A stretch of 64,000 nucleotides of DNA from Thalassia testudinum (lineage: Eukaryota > Streptophyta > Magnoliopsida > Alismatales > Hydrocharitaceae): NCBI GenBank assembly GCA_037157565.1, contig JAZHRO010000056.1, positions 29,883,501 to 29,947,500 on the forward strand, written 5' to 3'. Position numbers and translations under genes: made by a program. This document shows positions 21,667-33,547 of this stretch, piece after piece (within the stretch, counting starts at the first letter, position 1; every line of letters starts with the position of its first letter). The notes below the pieces were generated by a model. It did no database searches, was not told where the DNA came from, and was given only the letters and a program-made list of their open reading frames with translations.

Positions 21667-23505
21667 GTGGAGAGCTTGTGGAAAAGGGATAGGAATCGTG
21701 TCTTGAGATTTTTGTGTTTCTTTTTCTTCCAGATGGGGAGGTGGAGAGTTAATTTGCATAGGGACGAGGATTTCACCGGGCTTTTGTGAATGCCCGAGAT
21801 CAGTGGTGGTTTTCCTACTCCTCAATGTAACTGCATGTGCAGTAGGACTATTATTTGGAGGAGGACGGGGGCTTGTGGTTGTGGAAACCTGGGAGGCTGC
21901 TGAGGTGGTGGATTAGGAGGCTGATTCGGGTAGTGTGGATTTCTGCCCGGATACTGGTTCCCTTGGTGATTAGGGTTGGGCATGGGTTGGGAGGGAAGAT
22001 GTCCCGCAGGTCTTTGAGTAGGAGTAACCTTGATCAGATTATTCAGATTTGTGATGGTACGGGTTACTTTCGTCATCTTTTTCTACATGTCCTGCAAGGT
22101 TCTCATCATCTGGGCATTGATGTCTTGTTGGGATGGCCTAGGATGAAAGATCAGATTAGACCCATACCCATTAAATTGATTTGGTTGGGGAGGAACCTGA
22201 TTATTCCAGGAGTAGTTCAGGTAGTTCTTCCAATTGAAAGAATTTTTAAATGTCTCCTGGATGGCAGAAATATTTTGAGTGGGGTTAAGATTTGGATAGT
22301 TAATTCCCCAGTGAATCATGGGCATCCTCAGAATACTAGTACTAATCAACAGGAGTAGTGTTGAGATTGTGCAAATTTTCTCTTCGTGGAAAGTTAGGTT
22401 GGGTTAGATGTGGATTGTGTGGAGCTGTGGTTGATGTGGCAAGTCTTTCTTCAATCTTCTTTTGATTAATGTGCATCTAGTTGAGTTTTTGTGCAACCAT
22501 TTGAAGATCATCTTAGGTTACAGGAATAGATCGAGTGCCTACTTCATGAACACCTAACTATGGGTTTGGAGTTCTGCAAAATGTGTTCATGGAAGCTTGA
22601 TTAAATGAATTTTCACTCATTTCTTCAAAAAGGTCATAGCCACTCTCAGCATCCTTATTCAAGAAGTTGCCGCCGCACGAGACATCGACAAAATGTTGGA
22701 TTTGATCTTCTAATCCATGACAGAAGATCTGCACGAGTTGCCATAAAGGAATCTCGTGGTGCGGGCAACTTCTTAAGAGATCTTGAAATCATTCCCAAGA
22801 ATCATGGAAAGTCTTACTAGATTTTTGTTGAAAGGTCATAATAGATCTTCCAGGGAATTAGTACGACCTATGGGAAAGAATTTCTTGAGGAAGGTGCTCT
22901 TGAGCTGTGGCCAAGTTGTGATGGGTTGGCCAATGGTTCTGAACCAGTAAGCGACCTTATCTTTAAGAGATAATGGAAATAGCCACATCAACCATAGGTC
23001 TTCCGACACATTTCGGGAATGGGTTGTTTGTGCAAGAAGAGTCAGCTCTTCAAGGTGGTTGAATGGGTCTTCCCTAGGAATTCCATGAAAATGTTTAATC
23101 AGGTTCAGAACCGCTGGCTTGATCTTGAAGTCCCCCTCTGATATGACCACCCTTGGTCGTTCCTCATAAAACGAAGGATCATAAAAATCTTTTAGAGGAA
23201 TAACAGGCTGCTGACGGGGTGGTGGGTTTGGCCTTCGATTGGCTAGGTTTTGGATGTTCCTAGTCAATGTTTATTGATTGGCATTAAATTTAGCAATCTG
23301 CTCAGCCATCATTGTCAAGAGATCAGGCAGGGGGGCTTGATGTTATGATTGAGGCAAATCAGTATTAGGGAGCTCCAAGTGTGGGAAGTCAAGGGGGGGC
23401 GGGATTGTGGCTGAAAGGGTCAGAATTAGGGTTCGTAGTGGGGTTAGAGGTGGGATTAGAGGTGGAAGTTGAAGGGTTAGTGGACCTGTTTTGTTGATTT
23501 TCCAT
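21667..23505 (-). pseudogene. gag: gag of E1
   Basis: Structural Gag. The start chosen is the ATG at 23505 (MENQQNRSTNPSTSTSNP), the first Met of a frame rich in Asn, Ser and Thr. The core is uninterrupted at 22836-23267: VLNLIKHFHGIPREDPFNHL, LWLMWLFPLSLKDKVAYWF, WPQLKSTFLKKFFPIGR. Then come a helical part (CGGNFLNKDAESGYDLFEE) and NSFNWKNYLNYSWNNQ (about 22205-22255), the divergent counterpart of the TYNPGWRNHPNFSW signature. A long Pro/Gln/Asn tail (GHLPSQPMPNPNHQG) ends in the protease linker at 21667. Frameshifts occur near 22350, 22836 and 23340. No CCHC knuckle seen. Confidence 0.86.
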
Positions 23506-24234
23506 ATTTTTAGAAGAATAAGAAGATAGAAAAGTGGTCTTTTTGCGTAGGGGGCAAAATCAAATGGTCCTTCCAAGTGCAGATTTTGAGACCATCGCCC
23601 GTGCATAAAATGGAAGAATGGGAGGGGAGGAGAATAGATGGAGATGAGAGAAGTGTGCACACAAGCAATAAAATTCTAGACCTAACTTAATTGTGACTCC
23701 CTAGAAATTAACCTAAGACTTGGTCTACTTAGGAAATAAGTAATCAATAGTGAATACCCATTCTGTCAACAAATCTTGCCAAGTTGCTTAAGGGGAGGTT
23801 TGGGCCCAAGCATTTCCCAGAAAAATCCCCAGGTGTTTGTACAAACCCGTGCCTGGTCATTTGACATAGCCCCTCAACCTAAACACCAGATATAGATGAC
23901 AGAATTGATATTAACTAAAGAAAACTTAAGACCTAGATAGCAAGCCTAAGTTGATGAAACTTTAGGGGTCAAATTGCAACAGATTTTAATTAGGTCTAGG
24001 ATATTAAAGTGTACATGGAATGTGGAGGGCGTTGATTGGGTTATTGCCCTGTTATTTCAATTTTTTTTGTTTGTGTGTAGGAATTGGAAATGGTTCCAAT
24101 AAAAAGCAAGTTGTCACACAATTTTATTTATTTGTTTATAGGATTTGATTTAATTCAATGTGTTTTAGGGTTTCTCTTTTTAAATTTTCAAACAAGTTTG
24201 AAACTCCACAATCAAAGGAAAAACAAGTTGAAAC
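23506..24234 (-). other. Leader of E1
   Basis: Non-coding stretch between gag and primer site, minus strand. No recognisable gene. Confidence 0.65.
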
Positions 24235-24252
24235 TCTCCGGTAATGGTGACA
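24235..24252 (-). promoter_or_regulatory. Primer binding site of E1
   Basis: Minus strand TGTCACCATTACCGGAGA, a diverged tRNA-Asp-type site just inside the LTR end at 24258. Confidence 0.75.
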
Positions 24253-24257
24253 AAAAG

Positions 24258-26474
24258 TGATCGTGTTTTTTCATGGCTTGTTAATGTAGGGTTTTAAGTA
24301 GTTGCAATGCACAAAAATGGATTCGCTTTTAAATTTCTAACCTAGATAGTGGAGTATCTAGGGTTGTCCAAGGAGGTGATATTTTGCAAAAGTCAATCTC
24401 TTGCTCAAAAATGCAACTCAACTTTCTTTTTGTTCTTTTTTGAATATATAATTTTTAGGGTTTTTGATTTAACAAGGAAATACAAAGTCAGTGGTGGAAA
24501 AGACAAAACTTATTTTAGCAACTAAGTGGCAAAGTAACCTCTTCCCAAGCTCATCCTAGGCAAGTGAAGGGCTAGGATAATTGGGAAGAGGGTGCGAAAG
24601 TCCAAAAACAAAACCAAAGTAGAGAATAAAATGCACTAGATTAGGAAAGCAAATTTACAAAAAATCAGACTTTTGTTCTTCACTAGTAGATGAAAGCTTA
24701 TAACAAAAATGAAAATATTAAACAAGCGGAACAAAAGTCCTGGTTGATGAAGATGGTGAAGAGGTGAAGCTCCTTGCTCCGAGCTTAGTGGCTCCTAGGC
24801 TTGAAAAGGGCTCCTCCTCCTTCCTTGCTATGCTCCACCAAGATGGTGTCCTCCAAGGATGAAGCTACCACCTTCAATGTTCTCCTTCAAGGGTGGATGC
24901 GCAACACCCTTTCTTCTCCTTGCCTAGCCATCCTCCTGGTGGTAAAGATCCTCCTCCTTCTTGGCATGGCACAAAGGGAATGAGTGGGGAGAAGAAGGCA
25001 GCAATGGGGCAGGTGATGTGCCCCCTTAATCTTCCTCTTTATCCCTTCTTCTTGGCCGTGGGTTTAGGTGGAAGTAAGGTGGAAATTATACTAATGGGAG
25101 GATGATAAAAATGGTGGTAGGTGATGGGTTTTTATAGAGTGGGATGGGGGTGGGGTTGGCGTGAATAGGTGGAGGGCTAGGATGGAGTTTGGTGGCGGTT
25201 ATGGGTGGTTAAGTTAATCCTAGGGCTAGGGTTAGTTGGCGCCAATCAGGGGGGTGCCATGGGGTGGTTATGGCCATGAAGAGGCACCTATGGTTGGCTC
25301 CAATTATGGGGCTTCTAGAAGGTAGGTGAGGTGGATGGTAGAGATGATTTTAGGGAGAGGTGTATGGTGGAGATGAAGGGGATTTTGGAGGGAAATGGTG
25401 GCTCCAACATGGAGGTGGTTATGGTGGTTTTGGCGCCACCTTGTTGGTGCCCTTTGGTGGTGGTTGAGGGGTGAAAGGTGGTGAAGGAGGTGGCACCAAC
25501 TTGGAGTATGGTGGAGCAAGCTTAGGTAGGGTTTAGTTGGTGGAGCTAGCTAGGGTTAAGTTGTAGGTGGTGAATGGCCAAGGGAGCTGGAGTCTAGCTA
25601 ATATAAGCTAAGCTAAGCTAGCTTAGCTAGTAATGGAGTAGAGGAGGAGGCAATGGGAGCTAGGGTTTGAGGAGAGGAGCCGGACACAAGAAGTATGGAG
25701 CTGAAATGGAGCTGGTAGCTGTTGAAGAGGGTATCATGGAGCTACTCTAGCTGGCTTAGCTTTCTAGTTCTTTGCTAGCTGTTAGGCCAAGCTAAAGTGA
25801 GCTGGCTTCTACCATAATGACCTGAGGTGAGCTACGTCTAGTGCACTCGAGGAGGATAAAGCTGGTTGGGGTAGCCAAGGTAGCTTAGCTCAACTGAGTT
25901 GAGATAAGCTGAATCCCCAGGAGCTAGACTTGACCTTCTTGAGCTGAACTATCAGCTGGCTGGAGTTGAGTGGGTTGGATCAAGCTGGTCCTGAGCTGAG
26001 GTGAACTCCAGTCAACTCAGCTGAGCTAGCTAGAGCCCCCTGTGAACTAATGGGAGATGAGATGAGCTAAATTCAGCTAAGTTGAGCTGGATCTGAGCTG
26101 ACCTGAGCTAGGGTGAGCTAAGATGAGCTCTCTTGAGCTGCCATTTAGCTGAGATGAGCTAAATGGACCTAGGACGAGCTAACCCTAGTTCAGGTGAACT
26201 AAATTCCAACTATGGTGAGCTGGATCAAGCTAAGTTCCAACTGGTGAGAGCTTCTCCTTCACCAGTTGCCTTCCTGAGTGCTAGGGTTCTAGGGATCTGG
26301 CAATCTGTATATCCCTAGCACTCACAAAATCACATTAAAAAGACATTAAAAAGCGCAATGCATGCCTAACCTAGTCAATGCCTAAATGCAGCCCAAAGAC
26401 CCATTTGCGGAGTGAAATCCTTGGAGCTAGGCTTCTTTTAATGCATAAGAATGATGATAAACTGGCATTTTTCG
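24258..26474 (-). repeat. 5' LTR of E1
   Basis: 2217 bp. The inner end is TGATCGTG as printed; the outer end CTGGCATTTTTCG is a decayed CTGGCATTTATCA. TATA on the minus strand lies near 25128-25138 (CTCTATAAAAACC). An AGCT array spans about 25545-26255. Confidence 0.88.
25545..26255. repeat. AGCT array in the E1 5' LTR
   Basis: Same domain as in the other E-family LTRs. It includes the conserved dyad TTAGCTCAACTGAGTTGAG near 25885-25910 and a 5-bp-step AGCTA run near 25595-25625. Confidence 0.88.
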
Positions 26475-27245
26475 GTGCCATTAATGATTTGTTTGAGAAT
26501 GTGTGAATGTGCACAACCAAGAGGTTTTCAAGCAAGATTATTAATGATGAGGTGAGTTTTGAGGTTTGAATCTTTCTTAATAGCTTTTAGGATTCAAATA
26601 TTAGGTGTTTTCAACCAAGTTTTGTGAGGAAAGCCAAATTTGTTTTTAAAAGCATGTGTTCTAGTACTTTCATTTAGAAATCAAGAAAAATATAGAGTGC
26701 CTGGCTTGACCTAATTATTGAATCCTATGGGACAACTACAAAATGAACCTCTTGTAGATTAGGTGGTGCGGCCCAAACAATTCAATCAATTGGCTCAATT
26801 GGCTTTTATGTGTTGAATTCGTCTACCAAGTCCATAGTTCGGAATCCTAGTTGAGTAGATGAAAATCAAGTCAGGTTATGTGCCTCTGGTGTGGGTGTAT
26901 AAAGTGTGTAAATTGATTCATCCCACAGCAAGTATCTTTTTGTTTTTTTTTTTTTAAATGCGGAGGTGAGGTGGATGAAGGTGGCAAATAAGACAAACAA
27001 AGTCTAACCTAGGGTTTATGCAAACACCGATGTAGATTAGGTCTTGGTTATGAGTGTGGTGAAATGAACTAGTGTGGGGCAATGTGTGGGACATTTACAA
27101 AGCACTCTACCCACACTTTACTCCAGTCTACCGCACTGGGATCTCCATGTTAGGGTACCTACAAGATAGTAGATCAAAGACAAGCAGGGTTAGTGCTATG
27201 TAAATGCAAAGAAGCGTAGAAAACAATAAAGTAAATTCTTTTGCC
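26475..27245 (-). mobile_element. Leader of element H, upstream part
   Basis: Minus-strand sequence homologous to the leader of B at about 48120-48470 (CACAAAACTTGGTTGAA, CCTAAAAGCTA and TTGGTTGTG are shared with small changes). Non-coding. It begins with the right copy of GTGCC. Confidence 0.78.
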
Positions 27246-27263
27246 TCCCCGGCAATGGTGCCA
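27246..27263 (-). promoter_or_regulatory. Primer binding site of H
   Basis: Minus strand TGGCACCATTGCCGGGGA, the tRNA-Asp type, 3 nt from the LTR end. Confidence 0.85.
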
Positions 27264-27266
27264 AAA

Positions 27267-29025
27267 TGATCGCACGGGTTTCGCGAGTTTGAAATTGGGG
27301 TTACGAGTAACCCATCGTCGAAGTTGCAAAACTCGTGATCAAATAAAATTTATACCAAAACTCCAAAGGAGTCCTGGGTCGAACATAGGGAGGTAACGTT
27401 TACTTTGTCTGAAAACAGCACTTCGTTTTGTTTGTTTTTGGTATTTTAAAGCTTTTTGTTATTTTTTATGTCTTTGAAAGAAGACAAGCAGAATAAATCA
27501 CAAGAGATATGGAACAAATATCATATATATCATGAATGTCTATTACAATAATCTACAAAAGCATAAAAAGAGAGGGAGTTAAGAAATCTTCAGAAGTGAC
27601 TGTTCGGTGAGACAACGGTGCCTGGTGGAAGCTCGAATGGAGGTGAGGAGCGAGACGATGGAGGTGACATGCAGGAGAACATCGGGTAGAGGAAAGCGTC
27701 AGCGTGGCTCCGGAATGGACGTGAGGAAGTGGAGTTGATGTGCTACTGGAATGGAGGTGGGAGGATGGCTCCAAGGTGACCTATGAATGGTGATGAGAAG
27801 AGGGAGGAATATTTAGTGCGGCAGAGGTTCATTACACTAATAGGCACCTTGGGAGCTTGAGAGTAAGCTCTAATAGAGTGTTGGTAGGCTTGCTAGAGCT
27901 TAGGAGTAGGTGGGAATAGAGTAGGTAGAGATGCTTTGGCAAGGGGGGTGTGTAGGCCTTTATATAATGGATGGGAAGAAAAGAATCCTGCACACAAGCA
28001 TTCAGTGATAGCTACAAGCGTCACTAAAGGCTACTCAAGCTGTCGCCAAAAGATCCATGCCTCTTCATTGCCTTGGTTGGCACACGCACTACGTAGGCCA
28101 TTTAGTGACAGCTGCAAGTGTCACTAAAGGCTCTCTCTTTTGTCGTTGTAAATCCTTCACCCACTGTTCACGATCATAGCTATCATTGCGCACATAGGTG
28201 TGGATGAATCCTGACCGTTGGATGAAGGATCGCATGGCCGAGAGAAGATCGTGCCCCTTCGTAAAATTTGAATCACATGCCTCGTCATCAGCCGTCGGAT
28301 GCTACATTTAGACATCTTAACTATGCACTTAGAGAGAGTGCATCTGCCTTGCGCACGAGGTGACGCTGATCTCTCGATCAAGATCAAGCGGTCCAATTTG
28401 GTTGAGCAGGTGTAGGAGTGATGGATCAAGAATCGAACTCCAACCTCCTGTTTGCAGAGAGAGTGCCTCACTGTTTGGCCAAGGTGCATCTTTGTCGAGT
28501 GGAGAGCGGTGCAGTTGCGCATCTCAACCATTGGATGAAGATCTAATGGTCGAGATGAGGCCTTCCCTAAGCTTCCTGAGGCCGGGTGAGGAGTTCAGTC
28601 GTGGAGCGGACATCTCAGCTGTTGGATTGAGATCCAATGGCTGGGATCTCATCTTGTGGTGGGCTTAGGGATGCCTTGGCTCATATGGGGCGGCTTGGAT
28701 GGTGCCACATGGCACCATCTGGGCCGTCCGTCTTCTTCTTCTTGTAGAGGGTGCTATAGAGCTCAGATTGGGGTGATTCTCACCTTGATGAACTGTGATT
28801 GTTGCTCTGAATCCATCCATACAATCGAATTCTTCATCCGAAGCCCATAAAGACATTGCACTGCCTCATGGCCATGTAAAATGACGGAATTAATGTACAT
28901 AATATGCAACTATCCTAAATGCAATGCAATGGATGTTTGTGGAATATTTATATCATGATATGCAATGCTAGGCCTAAGAACTATCATAAATAAGCATTTT
29001 ACGATGAATTTATATGTGATTATCA
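27267..29025 (-). repeat. 5' LTR of element H
   Basis: 1759 bp. On the minus strand it starts TGATAATCACATATAAATTC, aligning with the LTR start of B (TGATAAATACACATTTATTC), and ends at TGATCGC as printed. TATA on the minus strand near 27959-27968 (ATTATATAAA). It belongs to the B family or a sister. It is inserted in the 3' region of E2, which resumes at 29026. Confidence 0.86.
28206..28719. repeat. U3 dyad array and palindrome of H
   Basis: Imperfect palindromes of the form CCGTTGGAT-N-GATCCAATGG at about 28206-28240, 28518-28560 and 28610-28649. A perfect 22-bp palindrome with arms GATGGTGCCAC/(A)TGGCACCATC lies at 28698-28719. B and G have the same kind of array. Confidence 0.7.
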
Positions 29026-29654
29026 TAGCTCAAGTGTCTTGGATGGTGCTCTACCCATAACGTTAGAGCAAGAGCTTGAGTTCACTAGGAGCACTCCTTT
29101 ACACCGCATTGTGTTTTGGGGTTATGAACTTTTGGGTGATGTCTTGGACGACACTATCCTGAAGTGCTGGTGCCAGAGCCCCCTTAGGGATTGGTGACGG
29201 GAATGATGATGTTGATACATCTGTTGTTCGATTAAGCCAAGAATAAGCATGGGGGAGTTTCAAAAAAAAAAAAGTTTTAAACCAAAAACATGACCTCATA
29301 AAAGTTGGTATTCACAAGCACAGACACAAGGTGTTAAAAGTTGATGCATGTTGCGAATCGGATTCAAGAGCCATAGAAATCCTAACTACAAAAATTTTGG
29401 GTCATCTGAATTAACAATGAGTTGATTTGTGAATTTTTAAAAGATACACTGATCCCGATTCTTCTAAATCTTAGATCCGAAGATCAATCTCAAGGTTTTA
29501 TCTTTAACAAATCCTGTGCCTTTCAAGTTTTTCAATCAACCAAGGTCCTGTGTCTTTCTCTCCTTAGAAGTAAAAAAATTTAGTCTTTCCTAGAAAATCC
29601 ATTTTGTGAAAATAGTTTTGCTAAGAGACTAGCAAAGGGTAAGCATGAGGGTGT
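29026..29654 (+). mobile_element. 3' end of element E2 internal region
   Basis: Homologous to the antisense 3' region of E1. Contains an extra ATAAGCATGGGGG at about 29242-29256 and ends in the purine motif GACTAGCAAAGGGTAAGCAT (29631-29650) before the LTR. Non-coding. Confidence 0.82.
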
Positions 29655-29884
29655 GATAAATGCCAGTTTATCATCACTCTTATTCCCCAAAACTAACCTA
29701 GCTCTTAGGATTTTAACTCTGCAAATGGGTTTTTAGGTTGCATTTAGGCATTTACCTAGGATAGGCATGCATTACATTTTAATGTATTTTTGATGCATTT
29801 ATCTGAGTGTCAGGATTAGGCAGAATGTTAGATCCCACACATCTTGGCACTCACGAAGGCAGAAGATGAAGAAAAAGCACCTAT

Positions 29885-30560
29885 CAGCTAGATCCCAGCT
29901 AGATCCAACTCATTTCAGCTGAATCCTAGCTAGATCAAGCTCATCCCAGCTAGATCCCATCTCCTTTTAGCTAGATCAACTCACCCTTGGCTCCATTCAG
30001 CTCATCTCTGTTGAATGGTAGCTCTAGCTTGTTCACCTTAGCTCCATTCAGCTCACCTCAGCTGGATGGCAGCTCAAACTAACAAAAGACAGTTGATCCC
30101 AACTCCATTCCAACTCTTCCAGCTTAGACGTGTTCACTGGAAGTTCAACCTGACTAGGACTAGCTATTGACATCAACTAGCTAGACCTGGTCAGCTAAAG
30201 ATGACCTTAACCAGCTCAGGCCAACTCAATTCCAGCTCCCAGGGACTCCACTTAGCTCAACTTAGTTGAGCTAAGCTACCTTAGTTACTCTAGCTAGCTA
30301 GGTCCTCGGGAATATCAGACCCAACTCACCTCAGCTCACATCAGCAGAAGCCAGCTCATCCTAGCTTGGCTTAGCAGCTAGCAAAGAACTAGAAAGCTAA
30401 GCCAGCTAAGGTAACTCCTCACAGCTCTCTTCAACAGCCACCAACTCTTGTGCAGCTCAAGATGACTACTTCTAGTTCTTCTCCCTCAAAACCATAACTC
30501 CAAATGCCTCCAACCCTACTCCTTACTAGCTAAGCTAGCTTAGCATAGCTAGTCATCTCC
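29885..30560. repeat. AGCT array in the E2 LTR
   Basis: AGCT or AACT at 29886, 29897, 29907, 29917, 29928, 29938 and 29948 (mean 10.3 bp), then more decayed. The dyad near 30253-30280 is TTAGCTCAACTTAGTTGAG. Confidence 0.85.
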
Positions 30561-31041
30561 TTGGCAACCCTACCGAACCCTATTTCCCATCCAACTAGTC
30601 CACCTAGTTAAGACCACCTAAGCTTCCACCTAAGCTACCCTACTCCACCTCAACTTGGTGCCAACCCAAGCCACCTCTTCACCCTTCAACCACCACCAAG
30701 GGACACCACATTTTGGTGCCAAAACTCCCTCCATAACCACCCTCAAAATGGTGCCAACCCAACTCCTCATCTCCACCCTACACATCACCATCCAACCCAT
30801 CCTAATCCTTGCTTTTGGCGTCAACAAAAACCTTCTTGAATGCCCCCCTTTTTGGAAACAACTTGTGGTGTCTCTTCACCACCAAAAGCCACCAACACCA
30901 CCTACAACTACCCTCCTGCACACCCTTAAGTTGGCGCCACCAAGCCTTATCCCTAGGATCCCCATAACCAACACTAACTACCCACCAAACCTAATCCTAT
31001 CCCTACACCTAAGCCCATGCCAACCATTCCTCATCTACCTC

Positions 31042-31049
31042 TATAAATA
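31042..31049 (+). promoter_or_regulatory. TATA box of the E2 LTR
   Basis: CTCTATAAATAC, aligned with CTCTATAAAA of the E1 LTRs and TTCTATAAAA (minus strand) near 42128-42138. Confidence 0.65.
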
Positions 31050-31918
31050 CACACCATAATCACCACCAAAAACCCATCTTCTCCATTAGTTAAGGCCACC
31101 ATTCTTCCACCCCATCTCCACACCAAGGAAGTAGTAGGAGAGAAGAAGATTAAGGGGACAACCTACTCATCCCCTTGGTGCCTTATTCCTCTCCCTTTTC
31201 TCCCGTAGCCATGCCAAGGAGGAGGAGATCTTCACACTATAGGGATGGCCAGGCAAGAGGAGGAGACTTGAGGTGGTTGACGCCCACCTTGTGGAGAGAG
31301 TACTTGGAGGAGGACAACTACAAGAACAAGCTAAGGAAGTATTCTTTTCACGTACGGAGCAATTGCACTTGGAGCAAGGGCTCTCCTAAACTTCTATTGA
31401 AGATTCATCTTCTTCTTTATCTTCTTTTATCTTGTATTAGCTAGTTTAGTTTCTCTTTATCTTTTAGAAGCATTTAGCCACCTGTATGTTAGTCTTCTAG
31501 TAATACAAAATTCATTTTTCCTTCCAATTTTCATGTTGTAGTTAGTGTGTTTTCTATGTTTTTGTAGTTGTAGTGCACACACTCCCCTCTTCTAATTACC
31601 CTAGGCGCACTTGCCTAGGGTGAGCTTAGAAGAGGGAACTCCTTTCTTGTCACTTAGGCTTAGTTATAGGTGTAGTTGTAGCATATCTCAAACCAGCTTG
31701 TTTCTAAAAAGCCCTAAAAATAATATAAATCAAAATCACAAAAAGGTGATATGAGAGGAGAGAGAGAGAGCCACTCATGTAATTAACAAATTGGCCTCCA
31801 TGGATTACCCTAGATACTCCACTTTCTAGGTATTATAAATGTAAAAGTTTGATTACGGATTTACGCGTTGCAACGATACTATTTACATCATTTAACAAGC
31901 CACGTACTTTCCGTATCA

Positions 31919-33260
31919 CCTATCACAGAGTACTTTCTAGATGAGCACCTCCTAACAATCGAAATGGAACTTTTGTGGTATGTTGATATGGTAAATTATT
32001 TGGCATCACATCAGATTCTATCTGATTGGTCAAAAGCCAAGAAAGGCAAATTATTTTCAGATACAAAAAACATTATCTAGGAAGATCCGTATTTATTCCG
32101 CATCAGTTCTAATCAAATCATTAGAAGATGTGTTCCAGAATTTGAGTTTCATGGAATCTTATCCTTTTATCATGACCAAGTTTGTGGTGGTCACTTTTTT
32201 GGACACAAGACTGTAGCGAAAGTCCTCCAGTGTGGATTCTATTGGCCTACGATTTTCAAAGATGAGCACAACTACTGTAAGGCCTGCACTCATTGCTAGA
32301 CCTTAGGCAACATGAGCCAACGTGACATGATGCCTTTACAGTCGATTCTTGTGTGCAAAATCTTCGACATCTACGGGATTGACTTTATGGGCCCCTTCCA
32401 AAAATTTGATGGTTTCGAATACATTCTCTTAGCCATGGACTACGTGTCCAAATGGATCGAAGCCATCCCAACCCAATCCAATGATCATAATGTTGTGATT
32501 AAATTCATTCATCAACACATTTTCTCTAAGTTTGGTATTCCACGGTCTATCATCTCTGATGGAGGGACCCACTTCACGAATGTGCACTTCCAGTCCCTAA
32601 TAAAAAGTACAGGGTGTCGCTTTGTATCTCAACTCCTTATCATCCCCAGACTAATGGATTGGCAGAAATGTCAAATCGGGTGATCAAGAAGATCCTTCAG
32701 GTCACTATTCGATCTGACAGGAAGGACTAGTCTGCTTGCCTTCTAGAAGCCTTGTGGGCCTATAAGGCCGCCCATAAGACCCAGTTAAGCATGTCTTAAT
32801 TCAGACTCATGTACGGGAAGACATGTCACCTCCCTGTAGAAATGGAGCATAAAGCCTACTAGGTAGTACAGAAGTGCAATATAGATCTTAAAAGGCTAGA
32901 ATCCACCGCCGATTGCAATTAAGCGAGATCGAGGAACTATGCAATGACTTGTATGAAAACTCTTGAATCCATAAAAAGCAGGTGAAAGCCTTTCATGACA
33001 AGCACATCTCGCATAAATTCTTCCATCCTGGTCAGAAGGTGCTACTCTTTGATGCCAAACTCAAGCTCTTCCCAGGCAAACTCAGATCTAAATGGATTAG
33101 ACCATTTGGTGAGACAAGTATTCGGAAATGGAGCAGTCGAAATCAGTGAACTTAGCCTTCATTCTGAACCTTTTGTTGTGAACGGTCAGAGACTCAAACC
33201 GTTCGTCGAATTTATTGACCCAAACTTGGTTGCAGTATCTTTTGATCTCTATTCTCCCTG
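31919..33260 (+). pseudogene. Integrase remnant of element D
   Basis: Retrotransposon integrase nearly identical in arrangement to that of A, starting in the RNase H-integrase linker (DEHLLTIEMELLWYVDMVNY) because E2 is inserted there. Zinc region at about 32165-32310 (CGGHFFGHKTVAKVLQ; KACTHC then a stop). Core from 32312: YGIDFMGPFQ (Asp), DYVSKWIEAIPTQSNDH, IISDGGTHFTN (Asp). A frameshift near 32605 moves YHPQTNGLAEMSN (Glu) to another frame. ALWAYKAAHKTQL and, after more shifts, [18 protein letters not shown] and VNGQRLKPFVEFI follow, to the stop near 33258. D is an A-family sister element. Its 5' part is left of E2, outside the window. Confidence 0.9.
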
Positions 33261-33280
33261 AGCTTCATTACGCCCAACTG

Positions 33281-33547
33281 ATGGCATTAAACTTAGCACT
33301 TAACGGGAGGCAACCTGTCATCTTTGGAAAACCTAAAACCTTCTTGACATATCCTTTATGCTGAATTCATATTACACTTTAAGGTTCGTCCATTAGAACA
33401 GCTGACTCCACCTTTGATAGTTGTATCAAAGCTAGAAATCATCCGCAACAGTCACTCCGACCCATTCACCACCCACCTATTCTAATGTGCGATCTAAATT
33501 GAACTCGAACCCACCTAATTTACAATGAGGACATTGCAAATCGTAGG
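33281..33547 (+). promoter_or_regulatory. 3' Boxes 1 and 2 of element D
   Basis: Box 1 GGCATTAAACTTAGC then ACGGGAGGCAACCTGTCA (33281-33320). Box 2 AATGAGGACATTGCAAATCG begins at about 33523 and is split by the solo LTR; its TAGGCATGTGGGGG lies at 35251-35264. Confidence 0.65.

Larger units (their letters stand above)
13408..26474 (-). mobile_element. Element E1: non-autonomous Athila-like element with gag and protease only
   Basis: Two antisense LTRs of one family (24258-26474 and 13408-16910) flank, in antisense order, primer site, leader, gag, protease plus a proline-rich tail, Box 1, Box 2 and the 3' region. RT, RNase H and integrase are absent: coding stops after the tail and the 3' boxes follow at once. 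GTGCC lies on both sides (13403-13407 and 26475-26479) as a candidate target duplication, but the outer LTR end at 13408 lacks about 35 terminal bases, so the duplication is not beyond doubt. It carries two later solo-LTR insertions. Confidence 0.85.
29655..31918 (+). repeat. 3' LTR of element E2
   Basis: 2264 bp from TGATAAATGCCAG to TTTCCGTATCA. TATAAATA at 31042-31049. The flank at 31919 is element D. The rest of E2 lies beyond H, A and the left edge of the window. Confidence 0.88.

Noticed and set aside
30655..31059. 134-codon Pro/Thr/His-rich frame
   Set aside because: Inside the E2 LTR, not kept in other E LTRs.
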